Shown here piece by piece: positions 40,740-51,519 of a stretch of DNA of 64,000 nucleotides. The position numbers were made by a program, and so were the translations under genes. This DNA comes from Hygrocybe punicea (Eukaryota; Basidiomycota; Agaricomycetes; Agaricales; Hygrophoraceae): contig OY744466.1 in the NCBI GenBank assembly GCA_963556145.1, forward strand, positions 372,001-436,000. Reading direction: 5' to 3'. Each line of letters opens with the position of its first letter. Position 1 is the stretch's first letter. The notes beneath the pieces are model-generated. The model saw nothing but the letters and a program-made list of their open reading frames with translations, was not told where the DNA came from and did not search any database.

Positions 40740-42934
40740 ATGACCATAGATGAAAACACCCTGCTCATACCCAATGTTGACAGGAAGAAACACGGAGTGC
40801 AACCTCAACCTTACGTTACACCCAACAATGGCGGCAGTTCTCGAGGAGAGGACATCGAGGAGGTGGCTTCAGCACAGACTGTTGCACTGGCACCTATAGT
40901 GCGTGCCACTAAATCTCTTTTTGTAATTCAGCACCGAGACGTAGGCGAGGTCGTATGATAGCAGGCTCCGCGTTGTCTACCGCCCGTTGCCAATGACACC
41001 AGCTGATTGAGTCTCATCTACAGATCGTGCCGATGTCCATTGGTATATTCTTGGTGGCGATGGATGGGACCATCGTCATATCCACGTATGCTGCAATCGG
41101 TAGCGAGCTCCACCAGCTGCAAAACACAAGCTGGATCGCCACGGGCTATATGTTGACGTTGACCAGTTTCCAGTCTGTATTCGATCTCTACATTGCAAAT
41201 AACTGATGCGAACTTACCAATATATACAAGACCTTTGTACGGGAAGCTGAGCGATATATTCGGTCGCAAATCTTGTTTGCTTTTCGCATACTCTACTTTT
41301 GCTCTGGGATGTTTGTTTTGTGGCCTGGCTCGCAATATGAATGAGCTGATAGCTGCGCGTATTTTTGCTGGGGTCGGTGGTGGGGGAATGACGACGTGAG
41401 TATACCCACAAAGTTTTTCGCATCAGGACTCACCCAAGATGATCAGTATGGTTTCAATCATCGTGTCAGATATCGTACCGTTACGATCTAGGGGGACGTG
41501 GCAAGGTGTCTTGTTTTACGATGGCCTTAAATATTAGTGCACGGACTAACAAAAGAAACTAGGAATTTTGAATGTCGTGTTTGCTGTCGGATCTGCAACA
41601 GGCGCACCGCTAGGGGGTTTGCTTGCCGATAGCGTGGGCTGGCGATGGTATTACTACCTTCCTTTTTTTACCTGGCAGCCGCTGACAGTGACGATAGGGC
41701 GTTCCTGATCCAAGTCCCTGCTACGCTGATCGCGATCATCGCTGTTGCTATCGCCCTGGTTTTGCCCAAAGCACCTATCTCAGATTTCAGAGCGGGCCTT
41801 AGGCGCGTCGACTTCAAAGGAGCGATCAGCCTTGTTTGTGCCATCTTCTTCCTTCTCTTCGGCCTGGATCGGGGCGCCAACACGGCCTGGAATGACACTC
41901 TGACCATACTTTCGCTCGTAGCATCCTTAGTGATGTCTCTCGCTTTTGTCATCATCGAGTTCAACTTTGCCAGTGAACCTTTTACACCCAAGCACATCAT
42001 CGTCAGTCGCTCATTGTTTGCGAGTTATCTGGTCAATTTCTTTGGAATGGCATCAATTCTTGCCATGATTTTTCATGTATCATTGTATCTTCAAGCAGTT
42101 CAAGGGAAAACCCCCTCAGAGGCGGGTCTGTGGTTATTGCCAAGCATTATTGGTGGTGTCTTTGGATCACTGGCTGGAGGATTGATTCTGCAGAAAACTG
42201 GGAAATATTATTATTTGACGGTCTGGGGACACATCATCTTCTTTGTCGGCACTACGGTGATTGCGCTTACGACGGGCGTTGTGGCACATTCCTTTATAGG
42301 CATTGCCCTTGGTGCGTTTCTGCTTCCTTCCTCAATATCGTCGTGGAGAAATTCATCGTCTCCTCAATTAGGTCTATTCTTGGCACAGTTTGGGAGTGGT
42401 ACGTGTGATATCTGGAGGCCGATCATCTCTAAAACTTCCCTTCTCGTAGGAAGCGGAGTGACAACATCCCTGGTTGCCCTGATAGCCAATGCAGGGCCAG
42501 AAGACCAAGCAATCGCTACCGCTGGTGTGTTTATTCTTATTTTTATTAGGTTTCATCCTGACTTCTCTCTCACCAGTTTCGTATTTATTCCGTTCTCTGG
42601 GATCCGTGGTTGGACTTTCCCTTGGGAGCACCCTACTGCAGGACGCTCTTGGAAGATATCTTCGGTCAAGACTCTCGGGTCATGATATCGACGAGGTACG
42701 ATCACGCATTTTAAGACTGTTCATATTGTGTTAATGCTATATATCTGTTATAAGATCATTCGGCGAGTAAGAGAATCACTCAGCTACCTCGATGAACTTG
42801 ACTCTATAACCAAAGCGATCGTGATACGTTCTTATGAGGATTCAGTACACATAACCTTGTGGTTTGCCGTCGTTGTGGCGGCCTGTGCCGTGATTGTTTC
42901 GGCCTTCATTCAGGAGAAGCCTTTGGCACGATAA
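40740..42934 (+). CDS. MFS transporter of the FNX/VBA vacuolar amino acid permease type (9 exons, ~552 aa)
   Basis: Proposed exons: 40740-40952, 41024-41172, 41231-41395, 41447-41505, 41563-41647, 41698-42311, 42450-42524, 42577-42695, 42755-42934, total 1659 nt in frame. Signature pieces: FLVAMDGTIVIST (helix 1), the MFS motif GKLSDIFGRK, ARIFAGVGGGGMTT, DIVPLRSRGTWQG and ATGAPLGGLLAD, many hydrophobic helices, then ALIANAGPEDQAIAT and YLFRSLGSVVGLSLGS. These fit proton-coupled carriers that move basic amino acids into the vacuole in yeasts; the substrate here is inferred. The donor of intron 1 has alternatives (40899, 40941), and the 138-bp intron 6 (42312-42449) may hide a small exon. It starts 172 bp after the ATPase on the same strand. 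Confidence 0.82.
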
Positions 42935-43318
42935 TGAGCGGCTGCGATCTACCCATCACCTCCCGTGGTTCTGGTAATCTAGCAATATCGGCAGAGGCTA
43001 CCTCCATAAAGGCATTTTAGAGGCTTCGAATAAAGACATTAGTGCACAGTCTAATGATAACAATTTATTTGCAATTAGAGGACTTCCGCAATGTTTTGAT
43101 GACAGCCTTTGACAGGGCATTTGCCACATCGGGAAATCGGGGAGGCGCCGGTATATCCAGGCGGAGTTGATAATTGATAAGCAGACTTGCAGCCGTTTGC
43201 AACGTCTTATCTAGCTAAATAAATGCATCCAAGTACAATATAATTGTTGTGATGGTTGATCATTTGCACTCAGATTTCTGAAAATTGATTGCTGTATATA
43301 AGGGGCTACCATATACAC
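42935..43318. other. Intergenic, no gene seen
   Basis: AT-rich sequence after the transporter, without a recognisable terminator or gene. Confidence 0.5.
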
Positions 43319-43618
43319 CTAGTTATTCTGCTGCAATCCCATTTTTTCACAGTCTTATAGAAACTTGGCCATATAATATAAGCCATTCTGATGAGCATTT
43401 AATTATTCCTGTGAAATACCATTTTTACACAGTCTTATAGAAGCTTGGCCATACAATATAAGCCATTCTCATGAAGATTTAATTATTCCTGTGAAATACC
43501 ATTTTTTTACAGTCATGTAGAGGCTTAGCCATACAATATAAGCCATTGTGATAAACATTTAGTTATTCCTGTAGAATACCATTTTTTTTACAGTCTTGTA
43601 GAACCTTGGCTCTAAAAT
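43319..43618 (+). repeat. Four tandem copies of an ~81-bp unit
   Basis: Each unit has TACCATTTTTTTACAGTC, then TTATAGAAGCTTGGCCATA, CAATATAAGCCATTCT and ATTTAATTATTCCTGTG. Copies begin near 43339, 43420, 43499 and 43580 and differ by a few bases. This is a minisatellite at the right edge of the gene island. Confidence 0.75.
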
Positions 43619-43639
43619 TATTGATAACTACAATAAACT

Positions 43640-44329
43640 AAGTCTTATAGTACTTAGTACCTGAACAAATCAAGGCCCCCCACGGCCCTCCCTGCATTCT
43701 ATTGCTAATAAAAACAATGGAGTCATCATCAATGATGTCCCCTACATCCCTGTTGTCATCCCAATGGATCCAATTGTTGAGCTGCATGAGGATGATGGTA
43801 CCAATGGTTGGAGCGGTGGTATCTTGATGACGACGATGACAATGATGACTACACTGATGACGGGATCGCTGTGGACAATCCTCCACATTTCCTGCATCTC
43901 CTTCATCACTGTGCACTCGGCCTGCCACTGCCAGTTCACCCTTCTCATCCTCTACTTCCACTCTCACCTCATAAATCGTGTCTCCTGCCCTTCATTGCTG
44001 CCAAATGCCTAAAGCTAAGCCTAAGGTGAGCATTTTTGGTGTATTACTATATCTATTCAATAATCCTCCTAGTCCACACCATCTCGACATGCAATCATTA
44101 TGTCCATCGCTCGTTGTTCTGCCACCGAGGATTGCTTCCTTGTGAGTGATCGAAACCTTCCGATATGCATGTGCTGACGTCAATGGTGACAGAGAGGACA
44201 GTCTGTCCATGTCTGCTATGGTAATCAATGGCGTACGGGAACTTACATCCAGGCCCTGATTTGGGTAAGTTTTTTGTGTGATAGCCAATTCCGATGCTAA
44301 TTCTGCCGCAAGGGCAACCACCGTGTCTG
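43640..44329. other. Old sequence without a clear gene, perhaps copia 5' part
   Basis: Frames on both strands are open because of GATGAC/CATCGT-rich stretches (43780-43870). Nothing is recognised before the zinc knuckle at 44372, but the copia gag would be expected here. Confidence 0.3.
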
Positions 44330-45749
44330 TGTTCGAGTGGAGAGTCTTGGTCAAATTGTTGTTGATGTTTCACTTGCTTGTGCTGGAACTGTGGTGAGGA
44401 AGGCCACCTTCAACGAAACTGCCCTCCAAGGAGCATCTGGCTCAAAGTCCAAAAGTGCAGCCAATGCTACTGCTGCTTGCGATTCCGACAGTGATGTGGC
44501 CTTTGTATCAAAGAATCACCTTAGAACAGTGCCTTCACCTCTCTGACTGATATCCCCCCTGAAAACATTTTGTGTGGTGAACAAACAACATTTTAGTGCT
44601 ACTGCCATCAGTTGGATCTTACCATTGACATTCCAAACAGCACCGATATCTCCAAACTCCACCTCACAGAAGTTTTATACTCTCTAGAAGTTGGCTACAC
44701 CCTAATCTCCATTGGAAGTTTGATGATCTTGGCTACTCCTTGACATTTGGCAATAGAAAGTGTGCCATTCTTGCCCCAAATGTGTATATGCACCAAAGCA
44801 CCAGGCTATGCTGACCCTGACACTCCCAACAAAGTGTGCTGTCTTTGGAAAGAGCTATATAGAGCAGCCATCACTGGTACCAGAAGCTCATGAAGATACC
44901 TGTCAACCACCTTGGGTTCACCCAATGCGAGGTAAGTAAAGCTGTCTTCTACCAAGAGAAGGGAATGATCTCACCATCGTTGTTGTCCATGTGGACAACT
45001 GTACCCTTGCCGCTACTTGTCTGTCCCTGATTGAAGGTGTGAAGGCTGGATTGCGCCAATATGTAGAGATAACAGACCTCAGAGAGTTACATTGGTTGTT
45101 AGATGTCGAGATAAAGTGAGATCACGAGGCATTTACTATTTCTTTATCATAGCACTCCCGCATCAAGTCTACCATCTGCCGCTATAACCTTGAAAATGCC
45201 AAACTTTACTTAATGCCTATGGAGACCAATATCAAACTCGCCACTGCCCAATCTCTGAAGACACCACAAGAGATAGCCAGGATGCATGATGTCCTATACT
45301 TTGAAGCCATAGGCTCATTAATATGGGCCTGCCTCAGCACTCGCCCCAACATTGCCTCTTCAGTCACCACACTCTCACGCTTCTCCAAGAACCCAGCGAA
45401 GCTCACTGGCAAGCTGCCAAACATGTTCCATGTTACTTGAAGGGCACAAAGGACCTCTTGTTGGCGTTTAGAGGAAGGGGTGAGGGACTTGTGAGCTATG
45501 CTGATACTGATGGAGTATGACCAAGGATTGATGTGCAATGCATTTCTTCTAAATGGAGGTGCAGTTTCCTGGAGCTCCAAATGGCAGGAGATGTTGACTG
45601 CTGAGAGTGAGTACATCACTGCTACCTCTGCCTCTAAAGAAGCGCTTTGGCTCTGAATGCTTGTTGCAAAGCTTTTCTTGCCTATGGATGGGCCAACTCC
45701 ATTGCTCTCTGACAACCAATCTGCCACCACCCTTGCCACAGACCAGCAG
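44330..45749 (+). pseudogene. Ty1/copia gag-pol remnant, left of a solo LTR
   Basis: A gag zinc knuckle CWNCGEEGHLQRNC at about 44370-44412 is followed, after loss of protease, integrase and most of RT, by the RT motif VVVHVDNCTLAAT (normally YVDD) at 44977 and LRELHWLLDVEIK. Then come VLYFEAIGSLIWACLSTRPN, the RNase H start (YADTDGV) and SDNQSATTLATDQQ. The frame has stops, for example TGA at 45117 in KRDRE. It is cut at 45749 by a solo LTR and continues at 47251. Confidence 0.75.
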
Positions 45750-47250
45750 TGTTACGGATCGCTTCTGCAGCAGGCTCCGGCAACAATCAACTTAACTAGG
45801 GATCGGATTCCAGAGGAGAGGAGAGCAGTTTTCATTGTTGCTTACAGCTAAGACAACACTGCTAAGAGGGGGGGGGTCAAGGTCTAATGTCATTGCAAGC
45901 GGTGGGGGTTACCCAAAACAAGATGAGTCTGCCCCAAGAACCAGACTAAACGTAAGGAAAAGAAAGAAGAAAAAGTCCGAACCAACAACAAGAACAGTAT
46001 ATATAGTGACTGGTCTTGAGGGGAGGTAAATAGAAATACAACCATGAAGCCACAACATGTCCAACTCTACCATGTGTTCACCATGAGGCGTACATGAGGC
46101 GTCCTCATGTCGATGTTCTCACGATCCAACTGGAGGCCCAGGTGTCATTGAAGATAGAAGAGGTCCGGATGACTCGGATGATTTGTCATCGGATCATGTG
46201 ACATGCAGAATTGCCAATTCGGGGTCTACACTTGCTGTAACGGGCAAGTGTGCAGTTTGGCAAGTGCAATGCACAGTCGGGTCGAAGAGGGGTATCGTCC
46301 AGTGTGGGATTGGTAAAGGGAGTGTCTTGAGGTGGTGTGGATACAGTGGCAAAGTGTGGATACAGCAGCAAGGTTGGTATGAAAGAAAATGAAGGAATGT
46401 ATGGAAGAAAAACCAACTAGGACAGTGGGCCAGTTGAGGTTAGACATGCGAACAGCATAAGCTGTACCAGATGATGATGTCTGTGTCGATGACGTATCGA
46501 GGGGCAATGTCTTGTCCTGTCTGTGGAACAATGCGGTCCACCTGATGTCGGTATTTGTCCAAGAAAGGGTATTGTTATAAACGAGTGTGGGAGGTATCAA
46601 GGTTATGGATGAAAAAGGATAAATGAATGTGGGTCCAGGTATCGAGTCATGGCACAAGTGACAAGCTGTGGGAATAAGATGTCGGGTACTGCAATGAAGC
46701 GATGTCGTGTGAACAATAAATGATAGGGGTCGGTTCACTGTATTGGGAAGTCGTATGGTCTGTGGTCGAAGTCTGAAGGTATGTGCTTCGGCAATGATCG
46801 GATTGGAGGGAACAGTGAAATGTCCTGTGATCGAGGATTGTTCAGGGCATGCATGCAGGTGAGGAATGTCGTCGGATCGTCAGGGAGGATAATGGTAGGC
46901 ACAGGGTATGAATATGGAAACCAAATATTCAAGATTGGCAATTGTCAATTATGTGGTGAGATATTGTCGAGGTGGAGGTTGGAAGTATCAATGGCAGAAG
47001 GGTTTCGGTACCGATGCCAAAGATAGATCATAACAAGGTAAAAACCGATGAGGAAGGTGATGGCGATGCTGCCAATGATGATTACGGTAATTATCTGTGT
47101 CGGGAGTACAGCCATTGTGAATCAGTTTGTTGTGGGATGAAGTCAACAATATGTCAGGGCAAGGGAAAAGACAATAGCGATGATGTCCATCGGCAAGGAG
47201 ATTATGGTAGCGGAGTCGGAATCGGAGTTGCGGAGTTGAAAAATGTAACA
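45750..47250 (-). repeat. Solo LTR of the element B family (1501 bp)
   Basis: TGTTACGG...TGTAACA with a perfect 5-bp target duplication AGCAG (45745-45749 and 47251-47255), and no internal region. It is clearly diverged from the LTRs at 1-5930, with many C-to-T or G-to-A changes at CpG (for example CAGCGGGC to CAGCAGGC) and deletions totalling about 150 bp. The same 11-mer AGACTAAACGT is kept near 45945. Orientation is as for the intact copies. Confidence 0.9.
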
Positions 47251-47440
47251 AGCAGTACCATGCTCATAAAAACCATATCGATATCCATTTTCACTTCATT
47301 CATTGGGTCATCAGCAAAAGCCACCTTTTTCTTATTTATTGTCCCACCACATGGTCGCTGACACCCTCACTAAAGCACTGCCATCTGCTCAAGTTAAGCA
47401 CTTCATAGCAGAACTTGGTCTCACAAGGAGAGTGTTGGAG
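47251..47440 (+). pseudogene. Ty1/copia RNase H end, right of the solo LTR
   Basis: Directly after the target duplication the copia protein resumes with YHAHKNHIDIHFHFI (the RTKHIDIRYHFIR motif) and IYCPTT, then MVADTLTKALPSAQVKHFIA in a shifted frame and ELGLTRRVLEGG. This proves that the LTR was inserted in the copia RNase H gene. Confidence 0.8.
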
Positions 47441-47744
47441 GGTGGCAGGTGCTGCTATGAGTGTTTCCTCAAATAGGTGCTTACACCATGCACTGATGCG
47501 ATCTCCACATGCTAATGTAAATATCACCTGCTGATGTGAGTTGCCTCTTTCATTGATGGCTCATGTTAACAAAGCTCAGTTATAATACTTACCTGTCAAC
47601 AAAGCTTGTATACTATTAGTACAATGAAATGTCTGTATATGTGGTGCCAACTCACCTCAGTTGTAATACAGACAACTGAGTTGTTTGTCTGTGTTACCTC
47701 TATCTAGTATTGTCCTTCACCTCCCAATCTCCCATTTCTCAACA
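47430..47744 (+). repeat. Possible 3' LTR of the copia remnant
   Basis: Starts TGTTGGAGGGTGGCAGG after a purine run (AAGGAGAG) just past the end of pol and could end in TCTCAACA at 47744, giving TGTTG..CAACA ends. No second copy is in the window, so the limits are a guess. Confidence 0.35.
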
Positions 47745-47776
47745 ACTTACTACTCCCATCTAAGCTGGATTCCACC

Positions 47777-48690
47777 ATGTCTGAGACTTCAAGTACTTCA
47801 GATTCTTGCATCTTCAGTGAATTAAATAATTTAGCTTTATGTCTCCAAAAGAATTTGCTAAAGAAATGCTCACATTCTGGTTCATCTGGTTCCTCCTCTG
47901 ACCCACTATCCTCTTTGACTCACAACCCCACGTGGGCAAAGATTCTCTGCCTAAATAATCAATCAGCTTCCCAATCAACTCAGATGACTTCACAGCAACT
48001 GCAAACAGCATTTGGAATCCTCTCTTCATTTCAATCTGAAGAAAATTCTTGTCCTAGCCTCTATTCTATTACAAATACAACAAGTAACATTGGTAATGAT
48101 ATCAACACTTCTGATGGTTACCAACCTTCATTGAAAATGGTTCCTTTGAATATATCTGACTGGGATGGCAACACAGATCCTGATGAGAAATTAGAGGAGG
48201 TTGCAGACATTGATGAAGAACTGTATAAGACAGGTATCACATTCTCTCTAGTAATCTTTGCCTGAAATGTGATCAGTGATAAATAAATTCTTAGATCTGA
48301 TTCTTTGTGATCCTTTGCTCTGGTGTGCCCCTGTACTTGAGATTGATAGCTTGGGGGATGGAAAGTGGGTTGACCAGAGCATATTCAACTTTTATCTCAT
48401 TCACCATGGCTTCAAAACCAAGATAATGCTTGCTGCTATCTTGTTAACCTTAAATTCACTTTGATCTGTGATGAATTACTGACTGCAGCACAATGTGAAT
48501 GCTACCAAGCACATAACAATCTTATCCCTCCTTTCCCCCTACATCCTGTCATTCTGGTGATATGTCATTCCAACCACTTCTTTGCTAGAGTTTTTGATTA
48601 TTCCACCTCTCTGTGTTATGTGTTCAGTTCCAGAATCTATTCTAGTGGTTATTTTGTCAATGTTTCTTGAATTTTGTAGCTGATCTTCAC
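47777..48690 (+). pseudogene. Unknown gene with a weak Ulp1-like stretch
   Basis: A 162-codon Ser-rich, acidic-ended frame from ATG 47777 (…ISDWDGNTDPDEKLEEVADI) stops near a GTATCACA donor-like site at 48235. Downstream scraps in shifted frames give WCAPVLEIDSLGDGKWVDQ, LLTAAQCECYQAHNNLI, FPLHPVILVICHSNHFFARV and FDYSTSLCYVF. The latter recalls the HF..V.FD core of Ulp1-type cysteine peptidases, though no catalytic set can be confirmed. Stops in every frame and the hAT element that begins 27 bp later mark it as broken. It may be the 5' part of the locus seen at 51520-54700. Confidence 0.4.
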
Positions 48691-49012
48691 AGCTGGCAGC
48701 CTGGAGACATGGACATCAGGAAAAACACTTTGGCTCTGTGACATCCTGGGAACTTATGAAATTCCCAGAGTGTCACAGTGGGCCACAGAGTGTCTCAGAG
48801 TGTCTCAGAGTGTCCCAGATTGCCTCATGTCATTATAAAATGTGGAAGCATAATTTAGTTCTCAACAACCTCATTGAAACATTGTTTAGACATTTATACA
48901 CCCATATTATATACCATATAGTCTTATATGAATACATACTATGAAAAAATCCCAGACCAGTTCAGTTTTGATCTGGACCATGCCCTTCCCCACACCATCT
49001 GACCTCACAACA

Positions 49013-49053
49013 GTGCTGCACATGTCAATCGACATTGTGAGCCTATGTGCAAG
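49013..49053 (+). repeat. CAATTG-type motif, diverged copy
   Basis: CACATGTCAATCGACATTG then TATGTGCAAGGTGGG. The core is CAATCG in place of CAATTG; the closing GCAAGGTGG is kept. A second partial copy, CACATGTCAATTGATATGG, is at 49188-49206. Confidence 0.45.
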
Positions 49054-49697
49054 GTGGGATGGGGGTGCTGGGGTGCTGGCTCTCTCCTCTCCTCTCTGAC
49101 CTCATGAATGCAGGGTTGTGACAAAACCCATTGGCGTCCTCAGACCCGTTGGTGTCCTGAGACCATGAGTCATCACAGACACCTGGCACATGTCAATTGA
49201 TATGGCTAGGTGTCGTGTGATGGCTTGGCAGCCCCTTGACGACCTCAACATCATTGACAGAATGGTCTGGCCAATAGGCCAGAGCCGATCTCGATGATGT
49301 TGCCATCGTGTTGCCGTTTGACGTCGTTGTGGGGTGGGATGGTAGCATAGGGTGTTAACGAGTTGTTAATGCCCTGTCGTGTTGTATGTGCCATCGCTGC
49401 ATGTCCTCGTCATCATGCCGTTAGCTGGGGTGGGAGATGTGAGAGGTGCCGGGGCGTTAAAGAGAGGGTGGGAGACGTTACTGAGAGATGTTGATGCGAG
49501 GGTAGGAAACATTGGTGAGGGTGCCGAGACATTGATGAGGGGTGCCAAGATGTTGACATGAGGGTGGGAGACATTGACGAGGGGGTGCCGAAATGTGACA
49601 AGGGTGCTAGGGCGTTGTTGTCTTCGTTTGGCAAAGACTACTAATGAAACTAAAATAATAAAGTAGCAAATAATTATAATGAGATTGACGTACCTGA

Positions 49698-49731
49698 CAG
49701 CCAGAGGGTGGGTGCACCACCTCTCTGGCTG
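49698..49731 (-). repeat. GGTGCACC hairpin module
   Basis: CAGCCAGAG...GGGTGCACC...CTCTGGCTG is a 34-bp stem-loop. On minus it is followed by TCAGGTACGT and preceded by the CAA array at 49765-49915, the same order as at 7365-7503. Confidence 0.55.
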
Positions 49732-49764
49732 TTTTCTTACATTCCTAGCCATGCAAACACTCCC

Positions 49765-49915
49765 GTCATTGTTGTTGTTGTTGTTGTTGTTATTGTTGTT
49801 GTAGTCATTATTGCTGTTGTTGTTGTTGTTGCTGTAGTTTTTGTATTAATAGTTGATGTTGTCGTAGTCATCGCGGTTGTTGTTGTTGTTGTTGTTGTTA
49901 TTGTTGCCATTGTCG
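49765..49915 (-). repeat. CAA trinucleotide array
   Basis: About 150 bp of GTT/GTC triplets on plus, that is CAA/GAC on minus, with single interruptions. The Thr- or Val-rich reading frames here are by-products. Confidence 0.75.
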
Positions 49916-50057
49916 TCGTGTGTTGGTGAAACCACAGAAACCCGTACACCACAGGTATGGGTGATGGTATGCGTACAGTGTCCGTGGGTGTCTGACAGAG
50001 TTAGTCAGTGTGATAAAAGAAAAATATAAACTATATAAAAGAAGTTACATACCTAGT

Positions 50058-50089
50058 GCAGCAGGGATGGGTGCACCATTCCCTGCTGC
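50058..50089 (-). repeat. GGTGCACC hairpin module
   Basis: GCAGCAGGGA..GGTGCACC..TCCCTGCTGC, followed on minus by ACTAGGTATGTAAC and preceded by CAACAGCAACC-type triplets (50105-50150). Confidence 0.55.
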
Positions 50090-51178
50090 TTCTCTTCCCT
50101 CCTCCATTGGTGTTGCTGTGGCTGCCGTTGTGGTTGCTGTTGGTGAGTATGTTGAGTCGATGTTACACATCTATGTTTAAGGTCACATGATGTAAGTTCA
50201 TGCGACTTCATATATGAAAGTATATATTTCAGTATCTACATAGCTAAATAGAGGTTGTGGTTTGCAGTTTGAACTGGGGTTGGATCAGTCCCTTTTGACA
50301 TCATTAACCTGGGGACTCTGACCCCTTTGAAAACTATGTCCTAAAAAGGTGTCAGTTTTATGGCGATAAAATGATTGCCTTTTTTGGACATCTTACCGCT
50401 ACATTGGCAATGTTTGGCATGCATTTCTATCAAACACAGACAAATGGTCCGTGCACATCTTCAAACACTATATAACTCACATGCTTTGCTTATTCTCTGA
50501 CTCACTTCTTAACTTAACGGTACTTTTTAAGTCAACCAGCTATATTGTCATTACTTAATTGATAATAATTTTAGAATGAAATATTATTTAATAATTGATA
50601 GTTAATACTTATTGTAGATTAAATATCTATTAAAATAAATGATAATTTCATATTCCAAATATTTCTATTATGAGCAAGTTGACCACCAACTTTTAATAAT
50701 AACTACATAAAATTTGAATTTGACTCGGAGGACTGTATGTCTGAGTGAATCAGAGTAAAAAAAAATGCCAGAAAGCTGAAAAAAACCAGCTTTCAGAGCA
50801 CTCTGTGTCCATCAAATGATGCTCTGAAGTGCTCTCAGAGTGGAGAGCCTCAAGCAGGTTGTTCTCAGAGCCACTCAGAGTGCTCTGGCAGCTTTGGCGC
50901 TTTCCTCACTCTGAGTGGCTCTGAGACTCTCTCAGAGTGCCTCAGAGCATTAGTGTTTTTCCTGATGGAGAAGGTGGTGGTGGTAGCAAGGCAGTGGTTA
51001 CAGGTTAGTATTATTAAATATTTTTGGACAATTGAGTTAACTAGCCTTGTAGAATGGTCAAGATTGTGCACCCCTAACAGCTCTTGTTGTGTTGGCCCTT
51101 TTGTCCGGGGGTTTGGAGTTTGATGATCTATGCTTTACCCTTAATTCCTTGTACCCACATTCAAAGAGAGCATATGCT

Positions 51179-51498
51179 TAGTGTATTGCATGGGTAACCC
51201 ATGGGTATTTTTGGCTGTACCCATACCCACACCCGTTGGATCCATGGGTACAATACCTGCGGGTTTTACCCACCATTTTAAGCCCTGGATCGTCCAAAAC
51301 GGTCAAGTATTGAACTAGATATGCTCAAAATACCTTAGTATTGGAGTATTTTGAGCATATCTAGTTCAATACTTGACCGTTTTGGATGATCCAGGGCTTA
51401 AAAAAAAGCTGGTGGGTCCAGGAATCTGTACATATACCCATACCCAAGGCTATACCCGTGGCAAAACACATGTTCACCTGCACCCATGCAATACACTA
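51179..51498. mobile_element. hAT MITE (320 bp) with GGGTA subterminal repeats
   Basis: Perfect 8-bp target duplication CATATGCT (51171-51178 and 51499-51506). Ends TAGTGTATTGCATGGGTA at left and, on the complement, TAGTGTATTGCATGGGTG at right, almost the ends of the complete hAT at 60612-63983 (TAGTGTATTGCACGGGTA). A palindrome fills its centre (51280-51399, arms of about 53 bp, AAGCCCTGGATCGTCC...). It is probably moved by that transposase. Confidence 0.85.
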
Positions 51499-51519
51499 CA
51501 TATGCTCAAGGTTATCACT

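Larger units (their letters stand above)
48717..50964. mobile_element. Probable non-autonomous hAT element (2248 bp)
   Basis: Inverted ends CAGGAAAAACACT at left and its complement at right. Both subterminal regions are packed with CTCAGAGTG-type repeats (48770-48830 and 50780-50950). Flanks ATGGACAT (48709) and ATGGAGAA (50965) agree at 6 of 8, as an old 8-bp duplication would. No transposase is seen. The body holds two hairpin modules, long GTT arrays and a region (50140-50250) homologous to the flanks of the mariner and hAT elements at 55701 and 60612. Confidence 0.62.

Noticed and set aside
49708..49952. Val/Ile-rich frame that looks like membrane helices
   Set aside because: It is the complement of a CAA array (GTT repeats), not a transporter segment.
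48717..50964. Tc1-type reading of this element with a 2-bp AT duplication
   Set aside because: CAGGAAAAACACT ends with an 8-bp, 6-of-8 matching flank and many subterminal repeats fit hAT better; mariners duplicate TA, not AT.
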